From NCBI RefSeq assembly GCF_004193775.1, contig NC_041002.1, positions 35,809,112 to 35,873,111 on the forward strand: DNA of 64,000 nucleotides, read 5' to 3'. Shown piece after piece: positions 46,985-59,835 of the stretch. Below the pieces are notes generated by a model. It worked only from the letters and a program-made list of their open reading frames with translations, had not been told where the DNA came from and did not search any database. Position numbers and translations under genes: made by a program. The stretch's first letter is position 1, and each line of letters opens with the position of its first letter. This stretch comes from Glycine soja (taxonomy: Eukaryota > Streptophyta > Magnoliopsida > Fabales > Fabaceae).

Positions 46985-47669
46985 TCAGACGATTGTGAAC
47001 TCCATATTAGCTTTTATTTTTCCGAATGGATCGATTATTCACAATGAAATTGGTGTTTATTTCCAAAGTTCCACTCCAATACCCATTCGAGTACCTAACG
47101 ATTGAGGTTTTCAAACGCTAAAAAGCATAATGCACAATACCCTTCAGCTAACCGATGATAAATATTTGGATGAAATTTACTACCGGCGGCCATTCACAGA
47201 TGAAGGTAACCAATTTCACTTTTAATCTATGCCATTGAAAAACGATGATGATGTTAACACAATGTTAATGTGTAAAGACCAATTCTCGTGTGTTGGCCTG
47301 ATTGAGTTATTATGCACCATTGGTAGAACACTGGATGATATATTAAACTTACTTCAAGCCACTATAACCCCTACTCATGATGCCCTGTTATATTACAACG
47401 GGAGGTGGAACATGCCACGCCAATAGAACTTTGTCGGTTACTCGTTCATAGGAAAAAATCCTAAAAAATTTGACATTCCTTCTGGATGTACCATCGATCA
47501 ACTAAAGGATTTGATCAAGCAAGTTGCACCTCAAGGGATTCCCCCTTATGGTATTTATGAATCACAAACGGTAAGACAATTATTTTTTCGACAACCAGGT
47601 CATTATGAGTATTCAGACAAAGTTATCAAATTTGAAATTATTGAGCTGAAAACTAACAATGACTGCTAA
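46985..47669 (+). pseudogene. PB1-like/MuDR N-terminal-type gene (broken)
   Basis: One frame, closed by in-frame stops near 47101 (TGA), 47225 (TAA) and 47424 (TAG), reads F-P-N-G-S-I-I-H-N-E-I-G-V-Y-F, T-L-Q-L-T-D-D-K-Y-L-D-E-I-Y-Y-R, K-N-D-D-D-V-N-T-M-L-M-C, Y-N-G-R-W-N-M-P-R-Q and D-I-P-S-G-C-T-I-D-Q-L-K-D-L-I, ending at TAA 47667. I associate this pattern with small proteins encoded beside MuDR-like transposases and with PB1/ubiquitin-like N-terminal modules; the family name is from memory. No ATG is evident at the 5' end. It lies between PMD and transposase, on the PMD strand, and is missing from copy A. Confidence 0.6.
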
Positions 47670-48079
47670 AGGTCTTAGTACAGTCTAATTACTGGAAACA
47701 ATTTGGGCCAATAGAAATTTTAGTTGTTTTTAGTAAACAGGTAATGGAAATGGAAGACGACATGCCTCAGTCGCAACATGATTCAATACAAAATTAGTAT
47801 TAGTTAATTGTAGTTGTTCATGCATTTTTTTTTTGTTTCAACTATGTTGAAGTTAATGTAATGTTTGAATTCGTGTTCATTAACTAATGAAACCGTATCT
47901 TTATTATTTTCAAAGCATTTAATTTTTTCCTAACTTTTAAAAATAATGTCTGCAAAGAAAATCATGAATGTCAACAAAATTATAATTTACAAAGACGTCA
48001 ATGGTAATAACAACTTTTATGTTCATGGTTCACCTAAATCAACAAATTCGGTTTTTAGGCTAGAAAAATTTGTGTAACG
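47670..48079. other. Spacer between PB1-like gene and transposase 3' end
   Basis: No gene seen. AT-rich, probably the 3' flanks of the two convergent genes. Confidence 0.5.
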
Positions 48080-51004
48080 CTGCATTCTACCTATGTACGG
48101 AGTGGGTCACTACGTTGCCTGAGAATAACAATGTGTACTCCACAACAATGCCACTGGTGGTAAAGGACAATGGTCTCGTAACAAAACTTGTTAGATAACG
48201 ACAAACAAATTGAACGTAAGATACGCAACTATAGTGTCACCAGTTATACTAACATCATAATTATGCAATTACCTGTACAAAATAATTTCCATACACATGA
48301 CCAATGCATATTACGCGATGCATAGAAGAATCTGGTGGCGGCTAACTTCTAAGAGGAAAAAATGTCATGCTTTGTTGTCGTGAAAGAGAAACAACGATCA
48401 TGTTGTATCGTGAAGCAATGACATATTCCATATTCGTAATATTCATTCACTTGTCCATGGTAACCTACATGTAACAGACAACAAATAGTGGTTACCTAAA
48501 ATGTCATTTTAACAAAAAATGACATAATAATAAAATTACGCACCATAGATAATCCGTCAACAAGTAGGGAACACTTTATTTCCTCAAATCTCTCTATGCC
48601 ACCAACCAGGTTCATATACTTTTTGGACTAGCTTGTCAGTTATTTATGCAGATGGTTGTGCACCAATGACCACGATTCTTCACCCATACCCAAATAACGT
48701 AGCTATTGCCCGATAACCATAATTACCATATGCTTTGACATCAATAATGTTTTCAATAGAATCCTGCATGCACAGATGAAATTGATCCAACATTGGAATA
48801 TTCCATCTTTGTATTGGTTCCTCAGATGATGATGCACTACATTTCACTGATGAATTACTATTTTGCACGGAGTGTAACACATCAACATACTCCCAATAAG
48901 ACGGATCACATTTTGTTGACTTTTGTTGTTTGGTCAGCGGTTTTTTTGGAGCACCCTTGGTCTTCACCTTTTTTGAAGGAGGACACAAGGAGTTCATATC
49001 AGGATAAGCAATTTCTCGCAGCTTTGACTTCAAATGTACTTTACCACAAACATCGAGCTGCTCGAAGCATTTTGATATGATTTCCATCTCCTCAGTTATG
49101 ATCACCTGTGTCTCATATAACTCTTGATCTGAAAAACTAAGTCTCCGCCAAAAAATGTGGATTGTCTCGAGTGGTATGGAGCTAACAACATATTTAAACA
49201 ACTCACATGCACATGGAAGATCGTGGGTACTCCTCATGACACATCCACAACATGAAGGGTTTTTGCCGGCATAAGCTACACACTCATACTCAGCAGCAAT
49301 TTCATTTAAAGCGTACCTTGATACCATGCCAAGTAGTTTTTTTGTACAAGGTTACTTTAAACACATGCTCAACCACGTGCATGCTTGTCTCAAAAGATGC
49401 TTTAATCTAGCTGTGTTGAAGTGTCATCATATTATTCATTGCTTCCCAAACACTACATATGTCACCAACAGAGTTTTGTAGGAGTCTCTTTAGAGACCAA
49501 TGAGCACTCTCAACCCTACATATGAAATATACAACAACATGTAAACAACCGCAACATTTTCATTTAAGTCAACATGTAAACAAATGAACACAAACAAAAA
49601 ACAATATTAATACATGTTAGTGGTTGTGTTTCCTAGATGCATCACTTTGTTGGTCCAAGCTTTCACAAATCTTTCTTTGTGTGGAATCACCCATGTTTGA
49701 CACGCATAGTCCACAAACATAGGCCACAAAGAGCAAGCCATTTCAAATTTTTTAAGGTACTCATCAAAAGAACTCTCACATGGACAATAAACCAAACTCC
49801 CCCAAGCCTCCATCACATAATCCCATGCATTCTTTTGAACAACCAGAGTTTTGCACTTTGCCTTCACATTCTTGTCAATGTGGAACCGACACAGCAAGTT
49901 TGTAGCATCCGGGAATATAGTTTTCACTGCATTTATCAAAGAGAAATCCTTGTCGATCATAATAACCCCGGGGAGTGCATCAACTCTCATGAAAAGACCC
50001 CGAAACCGCTGTAGAGTCCAAACAACGTTATTAAGACGTTCTCCTTCCAAGTAAGCAAAAGTAGTAGAGAATGTCATTCCTATTGGTGTAACACCAACAA
50101 TATCAAGCAACGACAATTTGTACCTATTTGTTTTGTAGGTACTGTCGATCAAAAAAACCAAATTACAAGAATTGGTTAACTTTACTGCATCAGGATGACT
50201 CCAGAGCAAGTCACATGCAACATTATCATCCTTCAGCCTATGCCAGTGAATATATTGATCTCGATCAAGCAACATCATCAGTTGTTGCATTTCAGTGTTA
50301 CTTCCTCTTGTGGGAGAACGGTAAGCATGTCTAGCATTGTAAATTTGTTTGATTGTTGTATAATTGTTGTCATTGTGCTCCTTCAATGTCAACAAAATAT
50401 TTCTTGGTTTCACCATGGACTTCGTCATATCAGCAACAATCTTCTCATCCTTTGTCAATCGACCCGCATATGGATGCCCAACTAATGACTTTGCCTTTTC
50501 GTGATTGTGAATCCCACAAATTAACTTCACCATCCATCCTTCTCCCCCCGAAACTGGCTTCGCACGCAACTTAAACAGGTATCAACATTTTCTACTGCCA
50601 GTGCATGTTCTTACTAAATTATGTTTCTTAGGCCTATACTCACCACTCCTTTCGCAAGCTATCAACAGAAATGAGGCTCTTCCGCGAACACCAGTATTGG
50701 TATCTGTCCTCATTATAACGGCAACAAATCCAATGTCAAGAGCCAATGATCGAGCCCATTGTAAAACTTCATCATGGCTAGCAAACAACTATAACACAAT
50801 TCAAATAAGGTCTGACATCAGTAAACATGTATGTAATATAATTATTGTACCAACAACAACAAATTACACAAATACCTGAGAAGTATTAAAGGCATTAGAA
50901 CAATCAACGTGTTCTACTTTAACGCCAGTATCTTCCTCATTTTCAACATTCATATCAACTTCTTCAAACATCAAACTATTATATATCTAGTGGTCTTCGT
51001 CCAT
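48080..51004 (-). pseudogene. MULE copy B transposase with OTU domain (broken)
   Basis: Exon 1 51004-50876 (M-D-E-D-H then a TAG), exon 2 50788-49614, exon 3 49515-48544, exon 4 48464-48273 and a last part to about 48080, with GT/AG sites at all internal borders. The longest open part (50569-49614) covers the transposase core: H-N-H-E, F-L-I-D-S-T-Y-K-T-N, M-I-D-K-D and C-R-F-H-I-D-K-N. Exon 3 has the SWIM-like C-C-G-C ... H-D-L-P-C-A-C and the OTU region. Defects are TGA near 50584, an extra base near 48684 that shifts the frame in the OTU domain, and further stops in exons 3-4. In the OTU Cys loop the Cys is Tyr (G-N-Y-G-Y-R-A-I), and Tyr replaces the expected His. It pairs with copy A, which preserves the Cys. 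Confidence 0.85.
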
Positions 51005-51689
51005 CTTAATAAAACATTTACCAAATTCAATTCAATGACAAAAAATTATACAATCATCTCATTAGTTATTGACACAAATATAATTGTTTACAAAAAAATT
51101 ATTTTACTGCACATTTTCATTAAAATGCCATATAAATCTAATAAATGCATCATTCAATAAAATACATAATTAATTAAACATGTAAATACATAATCATTGT
51201 CATATAAATTATGTTAATTTTTAATCATTAGTATATTAATTTTTAAGCAATCTAATGTTACTTAATTATTAATCATTAGTATTTCTTTTTTCACCATTCT
51301 AATTACTTAATACATTTTTTATATCACTATAAAAAATAATATCACCAAATCAAATTTTCTGAAATTACTAAAACTAATACAAGAAAATACAAAATTAATA
51401 ATAATTAAATTAACAATTGTAATCTAATAAAAAAAAATCCGTATGTGCATACCATTTTTTTTGCGTACCTCAACAACGAAAACCGCCCAACTTCGATGAT
51501 GAAAACCGACCAAAATTCACCATATACTTCTCAACAACGCATGTACACCACCGGAGATCAAATACGCTTCAAAACCGTCCTTAACGGAAGCAACTTACAC
51601 TAAGTGACGAAGATTTTGTGAAAAAAAAATGACGCTGCAAAGATGAAAAACTCCTACTGTTTACACTAAAATTCATACACCCTCAATTC
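51005..51689. other. 5' flank of MULE B transposase
   Basis: AT-rich, no gene. A half palindrome AATCCGTAT at 51437-51445 corresponds to the subterminal palindromes of this MULE family. The element end should lie in this stretch, but no inverted copy of the left terminus is visible. Confidence 0.45.
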
Positions 51690-51895
51690 GTCATTAAGTC
51701 ATTGGTACAAGTGATACTTGATTTGGTCCCCTGAAGTAAGGTCTTGTATTCGAACCTTCTGAATAGAAAAAATATGATTAGGAGGTGAGAACCACACTAA
51801 TGGTGGTCATGAGCCAAGTTTTCTGACAAAGATTAGTTACCAACAAAGTCGATGAATACTTTGTACTAATAACATAGTGACAAAAAAAAAAAAAA
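51690..51895 (+). mobile_element. tRNA-derived SINE with 15-bp target duplication
   Basis: 206 bp flanked by identical ATACACCCTCAATTC (51675-51689 and 51896-51910) and ending in a run of A. The head has an A-box-like TGGTACAAGTG (about 51702-51712) and a B-box-like ATTCGAACC, 8 of 9 to the pol III consensus, about 40 bp downstream. The flanks, poly(A) and internal promoter together are diagnostic of a SINE. No other copy is seen in this window. Confidence 0.85.
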
Positions 51896-51910
51896 ATACA
51901 CCCTCAATTC

Positions 51911-54900
51911 ACAATTATGTAACAATAGAAAATGTCAAAAATTTCCAATTTTTATTAGCTCGTGATTTGATCTGTTCTTCATAAATCCCAACCAAAATAC
52001 AATTTACGATATGATTTGATATCTCTTATTCTTATTTTTAAAATAATGTTAATATTTTAAGTAAGAGATATCATTGTTATTTATATATTGCCTTCGTACT
52101 TGTTGTCCCGTAAATAATCAATGGCTAATTGAATGCAATTCGACTAATTTTGTTTCAACATGGTTTCAAAACTTGTATCAAATGGTCAGATGATTTGAAT
52201 GTTAAAAGGGGAAATTCTTTCAACAGTTTATGGGTTCTCAAGCTACTACATACAAAGAATGTTTGATTGAAGATGAAAATAATGGTAATTTGAAATAAAC
52301 TTAGCTAAAAGATAAATGAAACAAAAAGTAAAATTGAAAGCAATAAACTGAACTAAAAAATAACAAAAAAAAAAATTGCATTGATTGATTCATCAAAGGT
52401 TTTTCAAACACATTTATACTAAAAAAATTCAAATAACGGCATAAGATCGTGTTATTTCAACCTTTGGCCACTATTAGCTTTCTATCCAACAATTCAGCTA
52501 ACATACACTTGGTTCGGCTAACATTGTCTTCCGCTGCTTCCTCCACGTTCCACTCTTATCTCCTATCTTTCAAGCACCTGTAGTTACTTAATAAAATGCT
52601 GATGAATCTTCAATTGTATATGTTCTAATGATGCTTCCCAGTTTTTTGGATCCAAAGTGAGAGCGCACTTCTGTTGACTCCAGTTGACTAATTGTTATTC
52701 AAACCTGAACTATTTAGCTGAAATCAAATTCAAATAACTCTAGGGAATTAAAATTATCAACTTTATCTTTGTCTCTATTATCTCGGCAACAGTTTCAGCA
52801 ACTAATTTCACACCATCGGCTAACCAAATTCAGCTAATAAATTTTGAGTGCTAACAACCGAAACCTAGAGCAGCTATATGCGACTTCGATAATACTATTA
52901 TGTATACCAAAAGAGAAGAATGGCAATTGCATGCATTAATCCCAACAAAAACTTTTAGCATCCAAAGTTGTGTGTATAACAAAATTAAAAAAAGTGAAAG
53001 TGTGTGTGAGAGAGAGTGAGTCACAAATATCCACATACGGATAGAACTTTGACTAATTACCACATCATCAAAGCTAATCCAATGATCATTTCTCGAGGTA
53101 TAATATCACGACGCAATCATTGTGCCAATAGAAATGAAGTCCAATCACACCCAATTTGTGATTCAACCGATTCACCTAAATATATGTTGCCTTTTGCAAA
53201 GCGGCCTACGAGCTTAATATAAAGAAGGAATAAATATAACCTAAAGACGAAAATAAAAGGTTGATGAAGGAAGGTGAATGAGGCAGAGAGTACTTTGTTC
53301 CCACATAAAAGAAAAGAGAGACGTGGCAAGCAAAAGTAGCATAATGTAGAGGAGTTGAATGAAATAGGGGACATAACAAGAAGGAAAAATTCAAGGGTCA
53401 GAGATACTCAATAAGAACCCCAAAATAGAAATGGAAAATATAATTGGTGATTTGGTGCAAAACAAAACAATTGGTACTATTTTACACACATGGAGGCCCA
53501 AGATGCTAGCTTGTTAGTTGTTATGTGCCTTAAAATGAGAAGTAGAAGCTGTAAGACCCACAAACCTCCCTGGAATCCACTCAGTCACCACTCACCACTA
53601 CTAACGGTTTCGATTGTCATTTTTTGTTTCCATAATATCTGCATCTTTTTTCAGTTGACATCCATATGTCTCTAATTATTGGCATAGATGAGACTTGCTT
53701 TTCCTTTTCTTTTTTATTCATTTTTTCAGATTTTTAATTTTCAATTTTAAAGCTTAATTGCATTTTTATTCTTTAAGTATTGTAATTATATAATGTTAGT
53801 CCCTCAATTTGTAATTGCACATATAAAGGAAAACCATTGGTCAATTAACAAAATAAACTGCGTTTACTTAATTACACTCCACAAAATGATTGGTTCATAA
53901 TGTGTATTATAAGTACATGATAATGTTCAATAAAAAAATATCAAACTTATTGTAATTTTTTTCATAATTTCAATCATTAAAATAGTTTGAAGGCATTTAG
54001 TCCCTAAAAGGGTAATGTGTTATCACATTAGTCCCAGAAACTATAACTTTTTTTAAAAATAAATCTTTGAAATTTTCAGTTGTTGCATTTAAGTCTCTAA
54101 ATGTAATTACTTACTATCATTTTGGTATGTTAATTAACCTAAGTCATAGATTGTTTTGAATTTCGGACTAATGTGATTGATGAATAATACTTTCAGGGAT
54201 TTTTTTTAATTAATATTATATCCTTTCAAGGACTAATATTTGCTAGTCTTCAAATAAAAATAAGTGTTCAGCAGTCAACACGTCGCATGTAGAATTAAAA
54301 CACATAACTATTATTATATTTCCGTAATCCAGTAAATAAAAACTTGCGTCACCAATCACTTTAGATCTTGAAAATGGAATGTATTGTCAGATTAGTTTCT
54401 TAATCGAAGAAAAAAAACCCTCTAAAAATGAAAATCAACAATTACATTAGTGCAAAATTCAAAATAATATAACTTAAGTGATAATGTTAACATATTTTTA
54501 TAAAATATTAGCATATGTTTAAGAACCAAAATAAAAATAAATAATTAAGTTTTAGAACTTATTTTACATTTCTTAGTTTCAATAATTAATGTGAGAATGT
54601 CTTCCAATTTTAATGTAGTTGTTGACTTGTAAAAATTTTATAACGTCTTGAGTCCTACAAAAGCGGGAAAAAAACTTTTAAAATAATTTAAACATTCTCA
54701 ACAAAATTCTATATATTTCCATATTGAATAAATAAATTTTTTTAGCAAAATTCCTATCATCAATTAAAAAATAGCTTATTCACAACCCGTCAATGTTAAG
54801 CTTGTAAAGTTTCAACAAATTTAAATAATTGAGTTCAAACTCAACTTTGCATCTATTCATTTAATTTAATAAAAGAATTTAATTAAGCATTTAACAAGTT

Positions 54901-56059
54901 AAACTAAAATAATTTTTATACAGAATAAAAAAACAAATATCTAAGCTATGTTCAATAAAAGTAGTCAAAACTAGTTAGTAGGTAAAAACTGAAAGTTGAT
55001 TACTGAAAGCTTTTAAATTAGGTTATTAATTTATAAATGTTTGATAAAACTATTTATTGAAGTAATTAAAAAATATAAAATGACATAAATAGATATATTT
55101 ATATGATATTTTTATATGAAACTGTACTTCAGTTTATGGATAAAAATATATTTTCAGGTCTTATAATTTTAATTTTTTAATTAATTTTAAACTGTTTTAA
55201 TTTTTTTATGAATAAATTATTTTTATTATATTTTTTCATATTATGTATGTTACTATTAATCATATATTATATCTTAAAATATTTTTAATCAAATTTAAAA
55301 TAAAGTAAAAAAAAAACATAGAGAACATTTGTTTCTTTTTACATTTTAAGGAATTTTATTTCCAGGAATATAACATAAAAATACCATTCCTGGATATTTA
55401 AAAAAGTATGTTAGTGTAATAGTTAAAAACTGGTAAGATTCCATAAATATACATTATATTTTTACTATATTAATTAGGGTAATAGTTAAAATAAATATTT
55501 CTATATAAATTATTCAAAAAATAGAAAAATAAAATAAATTTGACATTTATCATTCTCAATTTTGTGAAGTATAATGTTATACTAATAAATTTAATATAAT
55601 TATAATTATTACAATGGTTAAAATAAATAGTGTAATATAAAAATATGTAGGAAGAATGAGTGAAAAAATAATAAAAATTATTTTTTTTTAGAAAGGGTAA
55701 TAAAGAAATGTAATAAATAATTCAAGGATAAAAATATAAAAAATTAGAATTTGACATTTTAAAAAATATTACTTCAACTAACATTTTAAAAATATTAAAA
55801 AAATATTAAAAACTAATAAATAAACTTATCTATCGAATAATTAAAAAGAAACTTTTCCGCTAATAAAAAAAGTTAAAAGCTAACTAGTATGACTTGGCAG
55901 ATTTAGTCTCAGTTTATGAATAATTTGAACTCATTTAAGAGTAATCACAATTAAATCTCAACATCTAGATTAATAAACAAATAATACTAAAAAAAGATAA
56001 TGATCATAAGATGACACATGTTTATTTAATCTACCCTTAATATTACACGAGGGCTATGT
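51911..56059. other. AT-rich intergenic DNA, no gene recognised
   Basis: About 4 kb with short reading frames only (for example around 53117-53394 and 53490-53675), none with a recognisable domain. 53700-55900 is particularly AT-rich. I find no LTR pair or transposon ends. Confidence 0.6.
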
Positions 56060-59000
56060 CTACAATCTTCGGGGATGCTCAAAAACAGAAAATTCTACAT
56101 CAAGAGAATAACCATGCCTTGCAAGTGCATCCGCCGCGACCTGGTTTGCCTCATGAAAGGCATGCACAAAGGAAATATTACGCTCCTTGACTAGAGCTTT
56201 AATGTCCCTAACTACTGAAGAACAATGATGAGTCTCCTCACACCCTTAAGATCAACTTTATAGCTTCTTGAGAGTCACTCTCAACTTCAACAACCGAGAA
56301 GCCCTTGTCGCATGAAAGTTGAACTCCAAATTGAATGGTTCTAAGTTTAGCAAACATCATCGGACTAATGCCAATCTTCCTTGCAAAGGCCAATACAAAT
56401 CCCGAAGCATGATCTCTTAAAACCTCACCACAGGAAGCTACGCTGTCCACCATATTAACTACTGTATTTGCATTAAGCTTTATACAATTAGGCCGGGGGA
56501 TCACCATGACATATCTTTAGAAACATCCCCTCTTGGATTGCCTTCTACCTTGTTTATCATCAACAAGCTTTGCAACTTACTCTGGACTCGCTGTTTCACT
56601 TCAAACACGATACTGATCTCACTTCTCCATCTTTTATTGAAAACCATCTCATTCCTATGAAACCAGATACAATCAATGGTTATAAAAAAGTAGTCACCCA
56701 ATCACGTGGTAGATTCCTTCGTGAATTGATATTCACCTTGATCCAATCACACACAACATTAAGAAGCTCCCCTAGATATTCCTTACTCGACCACACACTA
56801 CTAGAAAATAAGTTTTCTACATTGGTTATTAAGAACTTTTAATATCGGTTATTAATCGATGTTGAAATTACCGATGTTAAAGTATCAATATTAACATCGG
56901 TTGTTTAAAAATCGATGTTGTTTTAGCAAAAAACAAACATTGATTTTTCCTAAAAATCGATGTTGTTTTATTCTCACCAACATCATGTTTTAGAAAAACC
57001 GATGTTGTAAGTAAACAACAACATTGATTTTTCCTAAAATCGATTTTGTTTTATGATTTTTTTTTTTAAATATCCTATATTAGTCATGCACCAAAAGTTA
57101 TAAACAAAGTATATCAACATATCATGCACCAAGAGTAGTTATAAACATTTATAAACAAAATATATCATAAATGTGTTCAACATGTTCCAATATTTCTCAC
57201 AAAATAAATTATAAATAAATATTTACAAATTGATAATATTGGAGTAGTAATGTACTTTAATTACAAACAAAGCCAAAATAAAACAAAGTTAGAAGTTGCA
57301 TCTGGGAACTCAAATATAATTTGAGTTCTAGGAAGCAAATTCTATGATTATGCAAAATTTCTCCATCCATTTCCAATTTTTGCAGTCTTCCTATGATGAT
57401 TATAAACTATTTTATACTCCGTAGTCTCTTTCAAGTTTAGATGGATGAATCTTGTAGCTTTTATAAATGAGTACATGATACTCAACACATCCTGGAATTA
57501 ACATGAAATTCATATTATATATCTATATGATTTTAAAATTTGACATACAGATGAGTGCTTAATTACTCACCAAACTATTGTAAGTCACTTTGTACTCAGT
57601 CAGAAGGACTTTAAAAGTAATTGAGTTAGGAACTTGGTGATACAAGGAGTGTCATTTAGGGTAAGCTTTTGATTCAAAGGTGCTTTTGAAGATGGTGAAG
57701 AGGAAAACATTGTCCATAGTGGGTCAAGGTCACCTGATGATTTCCAGTGAGCCTATAGAACTCTTGAAGTTCTGTCCATCCCGCAAGTAGAGCTGGGCTC
57801 ACCAGATCTTGGTTATATGTGACAAAGTGCATGTTGCCACTAGAGTGTAGCAGATGTCAAGTAGGCTCTAGTTCATCCTTCCATCTTTCAACAAATGACC
57901 TACTGATTTCACCGTAAGGCTAGATTTAACAAGTAATGTAATATAAGCAAAATTGTATATCATGTCATGTTTATTTGAGAATAGTGTTGAAATTTCTAAC
58001 TTGATCCATAACATAAACAATGTTGAACATTTCCTCTGCTTTTTTGTTAATATTCATTATTGTGCTAGCCATTTCCTTCTAGTTCTGTTTATGTTCATCA
58101 GTCATTTCTAAACTCCATTTATAATATAAACATGACATTAAGTACATTTTGTCAACCAATAATGAGGAACCAGGACCATGTTTATCTAGGAACCAGAATC
58201 ATGCAAACAAACAATAATGAGGCCTACAATGTTGAAAACAACCAAAACCAGAACTATGCAAACAATCAAAACACCAATAAATCTGCAGAACAAACAGAAT
58301 AAACAATGATTTCACTAAAAATTTCTAAGTGCTCTTATTATTGAGGAACCAGAACCATGCAAAATTTCCTCTCATATTTCCTTTGATATTTTACCAAAAC
58401 CAGAACCAAAACCAGAAACAGAATTGTGCCACCAAAGCCTCTTTTCTAGTAGCGTGTACATGAAGCTACTACCATATGCATAACCCATAAGGCAACAACT
58501 ATATACAAAAGGATGCACTACTATAGCTTAAAAACACAAGTATAATTTAACTTCCATGTGCATAACCGCAAACCAAGAAAAAATAAAAATAAAAAACAGC
58601 AACACTACCATAGCTTACAAACACAAGCTTCATTAGAAAATCGCAAATTCACCTCACAAGGGTTTAGTAGCATTTAGCACCATTATCAATATCAGAGAGC
58701 ACATTTTCAAACACAAAACCAAATACGGCTTCTTTGTCGCGAGGTATTGAGAATATGAAATAACGATGGCGTCGCAACAGAACACGGGTTGAGGTGGAGA
58801 CGATGTTGCAGCCGAATGCGGGTGAGGTGGTGACAACGTCGTAGCAGAATGCGGGGGATGGCAACAAGTTAGAGTCGTGAGGGAGAGGACCATTACGAGG
58901 TCGAATGGGTAAGAGTGAGAGTAGATTTGAAGCACCAGAAGTGCAAACAAATAATTTAAATAGGATAATACGTCAGTGTTTTCCAAAAATCGATGTTAAT

Positions 59001-59800
59001 GTGACTTTGTTAACATCGATTTTTGGAAAAAAATGATGTTAACGAAGTGACGTCACTCAAGTTAACATCGATTTTCTAAAAAATTGATGTTAACGAAGTG
59101 ACGTCACTCATGTTATTTATGATTATTCCACCGTGTTTTTGTTTACATTGGTTTTCTATAAAACCGATGTTATTCTAATGAAGTTAAAAGTAAATTTTCT
59201 AGTAGTGGCAGTCTTGCAACATAGGCAAAATAATTTTGGTTCCATGTTGCAAACTGGGCATGTAGTAGGATTCCTCAAATGACATATACTCCTATCCTCG
59301 TTAGTCAACAACAAACCATGAGCAACCTTCCACATATGCATCTTAATTCACTTAGTCACTCAAAGACTCCAAATCAACTTAAACACACAATGATTCATCC
59401 TATTTCCGATATCCAATAAGGATAAATAAGTATCTTTCGAATGAAATCTCCCATCATGAGATTTCTTCCAACAAACAACATCCTCCCCACCATCTAGCCT
59501 AGGCACCGATATCTTCATGATACGTTGAATGATCGCCCCTGGTAAAACATTCCTTAGTTGGTCACAGTCCCACAAATCATTCCATAAAACAAAATTGGTT
59601 ACATTAATTAGCTTCTCAATATCAGAAAACTCAAATAATGTAGAATTAGTCAACTTCCCCACTACAGGAACCCATTCATCTTTCCAAAAATTTGTCACCG
59701 GCCTATTATTGACTTACCATGCAAGATGCTCCTCCATTTTGGGCCAAATTCCTCGTATTCCCTTCTAAACATTTGAGTACCAAAATCTCATATTGTTTCA
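56060..59800 (-). pseudogene. LINE ORF2 3' end: zinc-binding and RNase H domains
   Basis: Minus-strand remnant of a plant non-LTR retrotransposon. 59698-59208 encodes the linker typical of LINE ORF2 (N-F-W-K-D-E-W-V-P-V-V-G-K-L; D-V-V-C-W-K-K-S-H-D-G-R-F) and the zinc-binding region (M-W-K-V-A-H-G-L-L-L-T-N-E; C-P-V-C). A CACTA element then interrupts. 56795-56060 resumes with V-W-S-S and a terminal RNase H domain: I-K-L-N-A-N, A-K-L, V-E-S-D-S and A-N-Q-V-A-A-D-A-L-A-R-H, ending at TAG 56060. In RNase H the first Asp is Asn and the Glu is Lys, so it is inactive. No reverse transcriptase part remains upstream; the fragment abuts copia sequence near 59835. Confidence 0.8.
56796..59207. mobile_element. 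Non-autonomous CACTA (Spm/En-like) element
   Basis: Starts CACTACTAGAAAAT and ends with its inverse ATTTTCTAGTAGTG. The 3-bp flanks are ACA and GCA. Both subterminal regions (56830-57060 and 58975-59170) carry many copies of AACATCGATTTT/AAAACCGATGTT in both orientations, the arrangement that binds transposase in CACTA elements. At 2412 bp without a recognisable transposase it is a defective copy. It splits the LINE zinc-binding region. Confidence 0.85.
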
Positions 59801-59835
59801 GTTGCAAATATCCATGGTAGGAAAAGGCCAAGGTT

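Larger units (their letters stand above)
41103..51670 (-). mobile_element. Mutator-like element copy B (PMD, PB1-like, transposase-OTU)
   Basis: Same gene set as copy A in the opposite orientation: PMD on plus (43321-46444), a PB1-like gene on plus (46985-47669) and transposase-OTU on minus (48080-51004). The left terminus (GGTTGTTGCTTGGGGCAC, CCAGCAA, AAAAATGC at 41103-41152) matches copy A. The right terminus is not identifiable; it should lie near 51.5-51.7 kb. Length is about 9.4 kb without the solo LTR in PMD exon 2. Confidence 0.7.

Noticed and set aside
53117..53675. Possible small genes at 53.1-53.7 kb
   Set aside because: Overlapping frames on both strands without domains, conserved copies or clear promoter context.
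58654..58986. 110-codon minus-strand frame in the CACTA element
   Set aside because: Low-complexity Pro/Ser/His sequence, no transposase motif, ends close to the subterminal repeats.
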